From contig NZ_AKJE01000020.1 of the NCBI RefSeq assembly GCF_000282495.1, positions 1 to 45,755 of the forward strand: DNA of 45,755 nucleotides, written 5' to 3'. Each line of letters opens with the position of its first letter. Position 1 is the first letter of the stretch. Both the position numbers and the translations under genes were made by a program. Source of the stretch: Pseudomonas sp. GM79. GTDB lineage: Bacteria; Pseudomonadota; Gammaproteobacteria; Pseudomonadales; Pseudomonadaceae. Below the pieces are notes generated by a model. The model searched no databases, had not been told where the DNA came from, and worked only from the letters and a program-made list of their open reading frames with translations. This document shows, piece by piece, positions 8,118 to 17,678 of the stretch.

Positions 8118-8133
8118 CTTCATTCAGCGCCTA

Positions 8134-11100
8134 TCAGGCAGCCGGCTCCAGCTCGGCGTCCGCACTGCTAGTGACAGCAGCAGGCACCACCGCTTGACCG
8201 CTCAACGCCAGGTCTAGCAGTTCGCGGTTGGCCACCGCGTACATGGCGTAGTCGGTGCCGCTGGCGGCACGGATTTCCACCAGCATGGCGCGCCAGCGTT
8301 CGATCATGCCTTCGTGCTCTTCCATCCACAGCGCCAGGCGTGTTTCCACGTCCTGGGTGCCGTCGCCCTGTTGCAGAACGGAAATGGTGATCGCACGTTG
8401 TTGCCAATCGACGTCATCACGGAACGCTTCACGGGCCAGGGCCTGCCAGTTGTTTTCAACCGGCAGAGCGCTGATCTGTTGCAGGTACCAGGTGATGTCC
8501 AGCGCACTGCCCACGGCGAAGTAGGCCTTGGCCACGTCCGCTGCGTTCTGGCCGGTCACATCCGAAGCTTCGATGATCGGCAGCAAGGTGTACAGGTGAG
8601 TGGTGCCTGCAACCATGCGCGCCAGCAACTCAGGCACGCCAGCAGCGACGTAAGCCTGGTAGCGGGTCTGCCAGCCTTCGCGGGTCGGGCCTTCCAGCAG
8701 TTCGTCGAGCTTGAGGCCCAACGCCGCCAGGTGCGGACCGAAGTGCGCGACGTCACGGGCAGCGTTCTGCTCGTTGCGACGGCTGCGCAGGAACCAGCGC
8801 GTAGCGCGGCGACCCAGACGCATCAGCTCGTCCATCAGCTCCAGTTGTACGTCGGCCGATACCTGATAATCCAGGGCTTCGATCTGACGGAACCAGTGCG
8901 GGAGGTGGAAGATGTCACGCACGATCACATATGCACCGGCCACGTTCGCCGGGCTCATGCCGGTCGACTCTTTGAGTCGTTGAACGAAGGTGATGCCCAT
9001 GTGGTTCACCAGATCGTTGGCGATCTGGGTGCTGACGATTTCACGCTTCAGACGGTGACGGCGCATGGCAGCGGAGAACTTGCTCACCAGTGTCGGCGGG
9101 AAAGCGGTTTCCATGTCGCGGGTCAGGTAGTCGTCGTCCGGCACCAGGGAGTTGAGCAGCGCTTCCTTGAGGTCGATCTTGCTGTAGGAGATCAGCACCG
9201 ACAGCTCGGCACGGGTCAGGCCATGGCCTTCCGCGAGGCGTTCGTTGATCGCTTCTTCGGCCGGCAGGAACTCGATGGCGCGATCCAGCTTGCCGCGGCC
9301 TTCCAGGTCGTTCATCAGACGTTTGTATTCGGCAATCCGCACGAAGGCACGACGTGCCGCCAGGGACAGGGCCTGAGTCTGCTTGTAGTTGTTACCAAGC
9401 ACCAGGTTGCCGACTTCGTCGGTCATGCTCGCCAGCAACTGGTTACGTTGCTTGTCGGTCATGTCACCGGCGTGCACGACTTCGTTCAGCAGGATCTTGA
9501 TGTTCACTTCGTGGTCGGAGCAGTCCACACCACCGGCGTTGTCGATGAAGTCGGTGTTGGAACCGCCGCCATTGAGGCCGAATTCGACACGACCCAGCTG
9601 AGTCATACCGAGGTTACCGCCCTCACCCACGACTTTGCAGCGCAGTTCGTTGCCGTTCACGCGCAGTGCATCGTTGGCCTTGTCGCCGACATCGGCGTGG
9701 CTTTCGGTGCTGGCTTTGACGTAGGTACCGATACCGCCGTTCCACAACAGGTCTACCGGTGCCTTGAGCAAGGCATTCAGCAGTTCGGTCGGGGTCAGCT
9801 TGTCAGCCTGAATGTCGAAACGCTCTTTCATCTGCGGGGAAATCGCGATGCTTTTTGCGCTGCGCGAGAAGATCCCGCCGCCTTCGGACATAATACTGGT
9901 GTCGTAGTCCGACCACGCCGAACGCGGCAAGTCGAACAGACGCTGACGCTCGGCGAAGCTGTTGGCTGGCTCCGGGTTCGGGTCAATGAAGATGTGCAAG
10001 TGGTTGAAAGCAGCGACCAGTTGCAGCTTGTCGGACATCAGCAAGCCGTTACCGAACACGTCACCGGCCATGTCGCCGACGCCCACCACAGTGATGCTGT
10101 CTTCCTGGACATTGATGCCGCGCTCGCGGAAGTGGCGTTGTACGCCAACCCACGCGCCCTTGGCGGTAATGCCCATTTTCTTGTGGTCGTAACCAGCCGA
10201 GCCACCGGACGCAAAGGCGTCGCCGAGCCAGAAGCCGTAGTCGATGGCGATGCCGTTGGCGATGTCGGAGAAGGTTGCAGTGCCCTTGTCCGCCGCCACC
10301 ACCAGGTACGGGTCATCGTCGTCATGACGCACGACGTTGGCCGGCGGTACCAGTGCGCCGTCTTTCAGGTTGTCGGTGATGTCCAACAGGCCCGAGATGA
10401 AGATGCGGTAGCAGGCGATGCCCTCGGCCGCGATCTCGTCACGGCTGCCGCCCAGTGGCAGGCGACGCGGCAGGAAGCCACCCTTCGCACCCACCGGCAC
10501 GATGACCGAGTTCTTCACTTGCTGGGCTTTTACCAGGCCCAGGACTTCGGTGCGGAAGTCTTCTTCACGGTCGGACCAGCGCAGACCACCGCGAGCAACA
10601 TTGCCGAAGCGCAGGTGCACGCCTTCAACGCGAGGCGAGTAAACGAAGATTTCGAACTTCGGTACCGGCTTCGGCAGCTCTGGAATCTGGTGCGGGTTGA
10701 ACTTGAAGCTGAAGTAGGACTTGTTCTGACCGTGGGTATCAGTCTGGTAGAAGTTGGTCCGCAGGGTCGCTTTGATCAGGTCCAGGTAACGACGCAGGAT
10801 GCGGTCTTCGTTGAGCACCTGAACATCGTCCAGTGCTGCCAGAATCGCGTGTTCCAGGCGTTGCTGCTTGTCTTCCAGATCATCGCTGGCAAGCTTGCGT
10901 GCCAGGTAGAAACGGGTCTTGAACAACCGGGTCAATTCACGAGCGATGTCGGTGTGGTTGTTCAGGGTGCTGGCGATGTAACCCAGGTCGAAGCCCAGAC
11001 GGATCTGCTTCATGTAACGAGCGTAGGCACGCAGCAGCGCCACATCGCGCCATGGCAGGCCGGCGGTCAGCACCAGGCGGTTGAAGGCATCGTTCTCGGC

Positions 11101-13041
11101 ATCGCCACGCACGATGTGGACGAAAGCGTCCTGCAAGGTGTCGTTGAGTTGCTGGATGTCGAGTTCCAGGCCTTCAGCGGCGGTGAACGCGAAGTCGTGA
11201 ATCCAGAATTCGCGGCCGCTGTTGTGGCGCAGGCGATATGGGAATTCACCCAGCACGCGCAGGCCAAGGTTTTCCAGGATCGGCAACACGTCGGACAACG
11301 CCAGCGGCGTATCGGCGTGATACAGCTTGCAGTGCAGCATGCGCTGACCGGAGACCTGGGCCAGCGGCTGATAGAAACTCATCACCAGCGGATTTTTTTC
11401 GCTCAGGCTCAGCAGGTGCTGCATGTCGACTACAGCCGAGTGGGCTGCGAAACGCTCGCGGTAACCGGCCGGGAAGCCTTTCGGGAAGTCGGCCAGCACG
11501 TTGGTGCCCTGGGCTTCGCCGAAGCTCTCGACCACCAGGCTCGCGTAATCGTCCTGCCAGCTGCGGCAGGCCTGTACCACTTCTTTTTCCAGCAGAACCG
11601 GGTCGATGTCCAGACGGTTCTTCGGATCGACCCGCAGAATCAGTTGCACGCGGGCCAGCACGGACTCGGAGAAGAAGGTCCAGAACTCGCAGTCCGAGGC
11701 TTTCAGGCGATCCATCAGCACTTGCTGGATCTTCTGGCGCACTTCGGTGGAGTAGATGTCGCGCGGCACGTAGGCCAGGCAGTAGCAGAAACGGCCGTAC
11801 GGGTCTTTGCGCAGGAACACGCGGATCTTGTTGCGTTCCTGGATCTGCACGATCGACATCACGGTGGTGAACAGCTCGTCCACCGGGGTCTGGAACAAGT
11901 CGTCGCGTGGCAACACTTCAAGCACCTGGGCCAATTCCTTGCCCAAGTGAGCCTTGGCCTGGAAGCCCGAACGCTGTTCGATGATCTCGACCTTGCGACG
12001 GATGTAAGGAATGACCCGCACGCTTTCGCCATACACCGAGGAGGTGTACAGGCCCATGAAGCGGCATTCCTTGATGACTTTGCCGTTGGCATCGATCTGG
12101 CGGATCGACACGTAATCCGGGTAAGCCGGACGGTGGACACGGCTTGGGTGTGCAGCCTTGGCGAACGACAGCGGCGTCGGTTCGCGCAGGTAGTTAACGG
12201 CGTAGTCTTCGATGCGCAGATCGTCGACGGTCAGGCCGGCACGCAGCAGTTTGGTCAGGCCGAGGAACGAATTCTGGTCATATTCGATGTGACCGCCGTT
12301 CTGATCCTCGCCCACCACGAACTCTTCGTAGCCCAGGAAGGTGAAGTGGTTGCCCACCAGCCATTCCAGGAAGCTCTTGATTTCGGACTTTTCGTCGGCG
12401 TTGATGATGAACTGGCTGTTGTCGATGCCTTCGATCAGCTCCTGGACCTTGGCTTTCATCGGTTCGAAATCGGCGACCGCGACGCGGACTTCACCGAGAA
12501 CCTGCTCCAGCTCTTTGGTCAGGACGTTCAGTTCGGCTGTGTTGGCGCAACGGTCGATTTCCAGGTACATCAGCGATTCTTGCAGAATGCCTTCACCCTG
12601 GGTGCCCTTCGGCAGGATTTCCAGCAGCTCGCCCTTGCTGCCGCGACGCACGCTCAGCACAGTGGTTTGCAGGGTATGAATGCTGTAGCCGCGACGGTTC
12701 AGCTCGGTGCGCACCGAGTCCACCAGGAACGGCAGATCGTGGTGCAGCACTTCGACCGCGGTGTGGGTCGACTGCCAGCCGTGGCGTTCGTAATCAGGGT
12801 TGTAGACGCGCACTTGCGGATGCGCGTGATCGAAGCGCTCAAGCAGGCGCCACGCAGAAAGGGTGCAGCCGGCGAGGTCGGACAACCGACGCTGGGTCAG
12901 CTCGTCCAGGGAAATAATGCCGAAGAATTGTTCAGCGAACAGCGCCACTTGTGGCAGTGCCTGTTCACTGATGTGCTGCGCCAGTGCCGCTTGCAGTTGG
13001 TGCTGGAAGTCGGCTTTGCTGGCTGCGGTGAAGAACGCCAT
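8134..13041 (-). CDS. gdhB: NAD-dependent glutamate dehydrogenase, large (about 180 kDa) type
   Basis: This 1635-residue protein has the length and organisation of the GDH-180 class found in Pseudomonas (GdhB in P. aeruginosa), catalysing L-glutamate + NAD+ to 2-oxoglutarate + ammonia + NADH. The N-terminal half carries ACT-like regulatory modules, for example DLPFLVDSVRTELNRRGYSI. The catalytic core begins near the middle, with RGGLRWSDREEDFRTEVLGL, then KNSVIVPVGAKGGF containing the substrate lysine, and the Rossmann part with VVGEGGNLGMTQLGRVEF and NTDFIDNAGGVDCSDHEVNI. The ATG at 13041 was chosen: MAFFTAASKADFQHQLQAAL is the family N-terminus and a GGAG lies upstream. It is cytoplasmic and monocistronic, ending at a strong terminator. 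Confidence 0.96.
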   Translation of the reverse strand: MAFFTAASKADFQHQLQAALAQHISEQALPQVALFAEQFFGIISLDELTQRRLSDLAGCTLSAWRLLERFDHAHPQVRVYNPDYERHGWQSTHTAVEVLHHDLPFLVDSVRTELNRRGYSIHTLQTTVLSVRRGSKGELLEILPKGTQGEGILQESLMYLEIDRCANTAELNVLTKELEQVLGEVRVAVADFEPMKAKVQELIEGIDNSQFIINADEKSEIKSFLEWLVGNHFTFLGYEEFVVGEDQNGGHIEYDQNSFLGLTKLLRAGLTVDDLRIEDYAVNYLREPTPLSFAKAAHPSRVHRPAYPDYVSIRQIDANGKVIKECRFMGLYTSSVYGESVRVIPYIRRKVEIIEQRSGFQAKAHLGKELAQVLEVLPRDDLFQTPVDELFTTVMSIVQIQERNKIRVFLRKDPYGRFCYCLAYVPRDIYSTEVRQKIQQVLMDRLKASDCEFWTFFSESVLARVQLILRVDPKNRLDIDPVLLEKEVVQACRSWQDDYASLVVESFGEAQGTNVLADFPKGFPAGYRERFAAHSAVVDMQHLLSLSEKNPLVMSFYQPLAQVSGQRMLHCKLYHADTPLALSDVLPILENLGLRVLGEFPYRLRHNSGREFWIHDFAFTAAEGLELDIQQLNDTLQDAFVHIVRGDAENDAFNRLVLTAGLPWRDVALLRAYARYMKQIRLGFDLGYIASTLNNHTDIARELTRLFKTRFYLARKLASDDLEDKQQRLEHAILAALDDVQVLNEDRILRRYLDLIKATLRTNFYQTDTHGQNKSYFSFKFNPHQIPELPKPVPKFEIFVYSPRVEGVHLRFGNVARGGLRWSDREEDFRTEVLGLVKAQQVKNSVIVPVGAKGGFLPRRLPLGGSRDEIAAEGIACYRIFISGLLDITDNLKDGALVPPANVVRHDDDDPYLVVAADKGTATFSDIANGIAIDYGFWLGDAFASGGSAGYDHKKMGITAKGAWVGVQRHFRERGINVQEDSITVVGVGDMAGDVFGNGLLMSDKLQLVAAFNHLHIFIDPNPEPANSFAERQRLFDLPRSAWSDYDTSIMSEGGGIFSRSAKSIAISPQMKERFDIQADKLTPTELLNALLKAPVDLLWNGGIGTYVKASTESHADVGDKANDALRVNGNELRCKVVGEGGNLGMTQLGRVEFGLNGGGSNTDFIDNAGGVDCSDHEVNIKILLNEVVHAGDMTDKQRNQLLASMTDEVGNLVLGNNYKQTQALSLAARRAFVRIAEYKRLMNDLEGRGKLDRAIEFLPAEEAINERLAEGHGLTRAELSVLISYSKIDLKEALLNSLVPDDDYLTRDMETAFPPTLVSKFSAAMRRHRLKREIVSTQIANDLVNHMGITFVQRLKESTGMSPANVAGAYVIVRDIFHLPHWFRQIEALDYQVSADVQLELMDELMRLGRRATRWFLRSRRNEQNAARDVAHFGPHLAALGLKLDELLEGPTREGWQTRYQAYVAAGVPELLARMVAGTTHLYTLLPIIEASDVTGQNAADVAKAYFAVGSALDITWYLQQISALPVENNWQALAREAFRDDVDWQQRAITISVLQQGDGTQDVETRLALWMEEHEGMIERWRAMLVEIRAASGTDYAMYAVANRELLDLALSGQAVVPAAVTSSADAELEPAA

Positions 13042-13542
13042 CTGTGGTACTCCGCTTGGGCTTGTTATTGATGGAAGCGTCGCGTGCAAACCCCTTTCGG
13101 GGCAATCCGTCACCCTGTTCCTGATTCTCGGGCAGAGGAAACAGGATGACAGGTGGGTGAAGCTGGACGAGACACTCAGGTCACATTCACCTTCCAAGAA
13201 TGGGCATCTGCAAAAACGACTGCCAAGGCAACAGGCAATGCCTTTACGGGTGCTCATCCGTTGCGCAGCTTAACGACTGCGGCAAGGGCCATGCTTGCAG
13301 CGCTGCGACATATTCGGTCAACGGTACGCAGCGCGCGGCAGGTGCCCTGAACAACACTAGCAGCCGTGAAGCAAAATGGGCGTTTTATGCCCGGTTTTAC
13401 GGTACATGCGTGCCAAAAATGACCAGTAACACCCCGAATGTTCACGACACATCTTCTGACACTCAGCCGAGCAGAAATTCCCCGGGGCTGGCAGAATTGC
13501 CTTTTGTTACGTTCACCACGCTCGCCGAGCCAGGATTTTCCC
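13042..13542. other. 500-bp gene-poor leader between two divergent genes
   Basis: No convincing gene is seen here; ORFs present lack RBS support and recognisable sequence. The region carries a short CCCC-TTTC-GGGG hairpin near 13094-13105 (in the leader of gdhB) and GGGC-GTTTTAT-GCCC near 13380-13394. It must hold the promoters of gdhB (minus) and of the 117-residue gene (plus); I could not place -35/-10 boxes with confidence. Confidence 0.5.
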
Positions 13543-13896
13543 ATGCAAATGACAACTGACCTCTTGATCGTCAACCCGTGCGACGAAGAAGAAGACAACT
13601 TGGCCATGCTCTGCTGCAACAGCGCCGAGGGCGAAATGTTCCTGATGAGCCGCTTTCCGGACGAGGATGAGCTGGAGATCATCTTCCATGACAAGCCTTC
13701 GGCCCTCAACGGTGTGAAAGTCACCCTCAGCCCTGACCGCCTGCTGATCGAAATCGCCGCCGCGGACGCCGATGTGCTCGATGGCGAAGATTCGCTGGAA
13801 ATCCTGCATAGCACCGATGCGCAGGACCTGGCTGAGGTGGAAGAAACCTTGCAGAACATCCTCAAGGGGACTGGTACCTATATAAGTGAGCTCTGA
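13543..13896 (+). CDS. Acidic hypothetical protein (117 aa)
   Basis: The family is not recognised. The sequence is strongly acidic, with VNPCDEEEDNLAMLCCNSAE, then FPDEDELEIIFHDKPSALNG and ADADVLDGEDSLEILHST. It has no signal peptide or membrane segment, so it is probably a small soluble cytoplasmic protein. AGGA seven bases before the ATG at 13543 supports this start; a second ATG two codons on is possible. It stands alone: gdhB is divergent on the left, and a REP doublet then the MoxR operon follow on the right. Confidence 0.75.
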   Translation: MQMTTDLLIVNPCDEEEDNLAMLCCNSAEGEMFLMSRFPDEDELEIIFHDKPSALNGVKVTLSPDRLLIEIAAADADVLDGEDSLEILHSTDAQDLAEVEETLQNILKGTGTYISEL

Positions 13897-13923
13897 GCCT
13901 CGCAATCTCAGTGCCTGAACGGA

Positions 13924-14016
13924 CGCCTTCGCGAGCAAGCCCGCTCCCACATTCGATTGCATTTTTCCTGGAAGAACGCGGTTAACTGTGGGAGCGGGCT
14001 TGCTCGCGAAGAGGCC
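13924..14016. repeat. REP doublet in opposite arrangement
   Basis: Here CGCCTTCGCGAGCAAGCCCG comes first and GTGGGAGCGGGCTTGCTCGC second, so the REP arms point outward compared with most copies in the window. The spacer is about 33 bp. It lies 27 bp after the stop of the acidic protein gene. Confidence 0.88.
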
Positions 14017-14190
14017 AGCCAAATCACCACCCTGCCCCTTGTCTACAAAATTCCAACAATTTAGCCCATCAATTCCCGCACTTTGCACAAAATGCCGTTG
14101 GTCGCCGCCCCCCGCGATGGATTAAAGTAACGCCCCCAGCCCTGGCGTTATTCGAACGTCTTCGGTCACCCTTTCCAGGAACAGTCATCG

Positions 14191-15150
<960 letters not shown>

Positions 15151-15155
15151 CCCCG

Positions 15156-16100
15156 ATGAACGCCCTCCTGCCGCCCGAGCCGGGCATCCGTGTCAGCCTT
15201 TCCGAGCTGATCCAGATGCGTCATCGCGTGCGCGAAGTGCAGTTGTTTTCCACGCCGAGCCAGCGCAGCCCGCTGATCGGCCTGCACCATTCCAAACTGC
15301 GCGGGCGCGGGGTGGACTTCGATCAGGTGCGGGTGTACCAGGCCGGCGATGACGTGCGAAGCATCGACTGGCGCGTCACCGCCCGGACCCAGGAGCCCCA
15401 CACCAAGCTGTTCCACGAAGAACGCGAGCGGCCGATTTTCATCATGGTCGAACAGAGCCGTCGACTGTTTTTCGGCTCGGGGCTGATGTTCAAATCGGTG
15501 CTTGCTGCCCAGGCGGCGAGCCTGATTGGCTGGGCCGCGCTGGGCCATAACGACCGGGTCGGCGGGCTGGTGTTCGGCGACGACGAGCACTACGAGATCA
15601 AACCGCGACGCAGCAAGCAAAGCCTGCTGCAATTGCTCAACCGACTGGTGCGGGTCAATCAGTCGCTGCACACCGAACGCGAGCCCGACCGCGACGCCTT
15701 CGGCATTGCCCTGCGCCGCGCCCGGGAAGTATTGCGCCCCGGCAGCCTGGTGATCGTGATCTGCGACGAACGCGCCTTGTCCGACAGTGCCGAACAGCAG
15801 CTGAGCCTGTTGTCGCGCCATTGCGACCTGTTGCTGCTGCCCGTGTCCGACCCGCTGGATCACGCCCTGCCCGCTGCCGGGCTTTTACGCTTCGCTGAAC
15901 GGGGCGCACAGCTGGAACTCGACACGTTGAATTTCGACTTGCGCCAGGCTTATCGCGCACAGGCTGAAGCGCGCATCGCCCGCTGGGAGCTGCTGGCGCA
16001 AAAGTTGCGGGTATTGCTGATGCCTTTGAGCACCCAAAGCGAAATGGTCGAGCAACTGCGCGAATACCTCAATCCTCAACGTCCGGGGAAAGGTCGATGA
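15156..16100 (+). CDS. DUF58-domain protein
   Basis: This 314-residue protein contains the hallmark DUF58 segment: GRGVDFDQVRVYQAGDDVRS, then IDWRVTARTQEPHTKLFHEE and RERPIFIMVEQSRRLFFGSG. DUF58 proteins have a VWA-like fold and almost always sit beside MoxR. The start was taken at 15156, five bases after the moxR stop; the longer open frame upstream overlaps moxR and is spurious. It ends in a 4-bp ATGA overlap with the next gene. Soluble by sequence; an adaptor role between MoxR and the VWA proteins is inference from context. Confidence 0.93.
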   Translation: MNALLPPEPGIRVSLSELIQMRHRVREVQLFSTPSQRSPLIGLHHSKLRGRGVDFDQVRVYQAGDDVRSIDWRVTARTQEPHTKLFHEERERPIFIMVEQSRRLFFGSGLMFKSVLAAQAASLIGWAALGHNDRVGGLVFGDDEHYEIKPRRSKQSLLQLLNRLVRVNQSLHTEREPDRDAFGIALRRAREVLRPGSLVIVICDERALSDSAEQQLSLLSRHCDLLLLPVSDPLDHALPAAGLLRFAERGAQLELDTLNFDLRQAYRAQAEARIARWELLAQKLRVLLMPLSTQSEMVEQLREYLNPQRPGKGR

Positions 16101-16591
16101 GCAGCCTCGATCAACTGCAACCGCTGATTTCCCCGCCACCGATCGGCTTCTGGCCGCCGGCGCCGGGCTGGTGGCTGCTGCTTTTATTGCTGCCATTGAT
16201 CGGTTTCGGCCTGTGGCAGTTGCGCCGCTTCATCCCGAACAAGCGCCCTATCGTCCGTGCCGAACAACCGCTGGACCCGGTGCGTCTCGCGGCCTTGGCC
16301 GAACTCGCCCGGATGCCCAAGCCCTACGACGGCGCCCCGGCCGGTGCCTGGCTGCAGCAACTCAACGGCTTGCTCAAACGCCTGTGTCGCAACCATTACC
16401 CCTACAGCCAGAGCCACACCCTTAACGGGCGCAAATGGCTGGCGTTCCTTGATAACCGCTGCCCGGCCGCCGGCCTCACGCGCTGGATGGTGCTGGTGGA
16501 AGGCGCCTACAAACCCGAATGCAAACTCGATGACAAGGCCATCGCTGGCCTGACTCAAGCTGTCGACACCTGGATTCGCAAACATGTTTGA
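16097..16591 (+). CDS. DUF4381-family membrane protein
   Basis: This 164-residue protein has one transmembrane helix near the N-terminus, seen as FWPPAPGWWLLLLLLPLIGF, followed by a basic stretch (LRRFIPNKRP) and a helical cytoplasmic domain with LNGLLKRLCRNHYPYSQSHT. It fits the DUF4381 proteins found between DUF58 and BatA in MoxR operons. It overlaps the preceding gene by ATGA and the next gene by 8 bp, so translation is probably coupled. No enzymatic motif is visible. Confidence 0.88.
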   Translation: MSSLDQLQPLISPPPIGFWPPAPGWWLLLLLLPLIGFGLWQLRRFIPNKRPIVRAEQPLDPVRLAALAELARMPKPYDGAPAGAWLQQLNGLLKRLCRNHYPYSQSHTLNGRKWLAFLDNRCPAAGLTRWMVLVEGAYKPECKLDDKAIAGLTQAVDTWIRKHV

Positions 16592-17678
16592 GTTCGCCTG
16601 GCCGTGGATCTTCGCCCTGCTGCCACTGCCCTGGCTGATGCGGGTGCTGCTGCCGGTGGCCGACAGTGGCGAGCCGGCGCTCAAAGTCAGCTTCCTCAGC
16701 GACCTCGAAGGCCTCGCTCGCCGCCGTGCCCGGGCGAACCTGCCAGCGTGGCGTCAGCAAGCACCGTTCATTTTGCTGTGGCTGTTATTGCTGATCGCCG
16801 CGGCGCGCCCGCAATGGCTCGGCGAACCCCTGCCGATTGCCGCCAGTGGTCGCGATTTGCTGGTGGCGGTCGACGTGTCCGGCTCGATGGATTTCCCCGA
16901 CATGCAGTGGCAGGACGAAGACGTCAGCCGACTGACGTTGGTGAAACATTTGCTTGGCGATTTTCTTGAAAGCCGCGACGGCGACCGGGTCGGCTTGATT
17001 CTGTTCGGCAGCCAGGCGTATCTGCAAGCGCCGCTGACTTTCGACCGGCACACCGTGCGCGTATGGCTCGACGAAGCGCGGATCGGCATCGCCGGCAAAA
17101 ACACCGCCATCGGCGACGCCATTGGTCTGGGCCTCAAACGCCTGCGCCAACGCCCGGCACAAAGCCGCGTGCTGATTCTGGTCACCGACGGTGCCAACAA
17201 TGGTGGTGAAATCGACCCGTTGACCGCCGCACGGCTGGCAGCCAACGAAGGGGTGAAAATCTACCCGATCGGTATTGGTGCCGATCCGGAACAAAGCGGC
17301 ACCCTGGGATTCCTTGGCATCAACCCGAGCCTGGACCTCGACGAACCGGCTCTGAAAGCCATCGCCCAAGCCACCGGCGGCCAGTACTTCCGCGCCCGCG
17401 ACGGCGAGGAATTGCAGGCGATCAAGCGCACCCTCGACCAACTGGAACCGGTGACTCAACAACCCACTCAGGCCCGCCCGGCCCAAGCGTTGTATCACTG
17501 GCCTTTGGCGATGGCGCTGCTGTTGAGCATGCTGCTGGTGATCCGCGAGCGCTGGCCGGATAACCCGTTGCAACGGCTGTTTACCAAGAAGCTGTTTAAC
17601 AAAGAGCGGTTTCTGCAAACCCAACTGCCCGACTGGCGTCAGCGGCTTAAACGCCTGCGCCTGCGGAGGCGCCGATGA
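16584..17678 (+). CDS. BatA-like VWA-domain membrane protein
   Basis: The 364-residue protein has hydrophobic segments at residues 5-24 and about 61-74. A von Willebrand A domain follows, with an intact MIDAS metal site D97-x-S99-x-S101 (VAVDVSGSMDFP) and the later LVTDGANNGG. A third hydrophobic segment near LALAMALLLSMLLVI anchors the C-terminus before a strongly basic tail (RQRLKRLRLRRRR). This is the BatA (Bacteroides aerotolerance) arrangement. It shares ATGA with the next gene. The intact MIDAS contrasts with the degenerate one in the following protein. Confidence 0.93.
   Translation: MFEFAWPWIFALLPLPWLMRVLLPVADSGEPALKVSFLSDLEGLARRRARANLPAWRQQAPFILLWLLLLIAAARPQWLGEPLPIAASGRDLLVAVDVSGSMDFPDMQWQDEDVSRLTLVKHLLGDFLESRDGDRVGLILFGSQAYLQAPLTFDRHTVRVWLDEARIGIAGKNTAIGDAIGLGLKRLRQRPAQSRVLILVTDGANNGGEIDPLTAARLAANEGVKIYPIGIGADPEQSGTLGFLGINPSLDLDEPALKAIAQATGGQYFRARDGEELQAIKRTLDQLEPVTQQPTQARPAQALYHWPLAMALLLSMLLVIRERWPDNPLQRLFTKKLFNKERFLQTQLPDWRQRLKRLRLRRRR

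Noticed and set aside
8314..13071. A 1585-codon open frame antisense to the glutamate dehydrogenase gene
   Set aside because: It is a shadow of high third-position GC in gdhB; the translation is rich in His, Gln and Val as antisense frames are, has no RBS and no recognisable domain.
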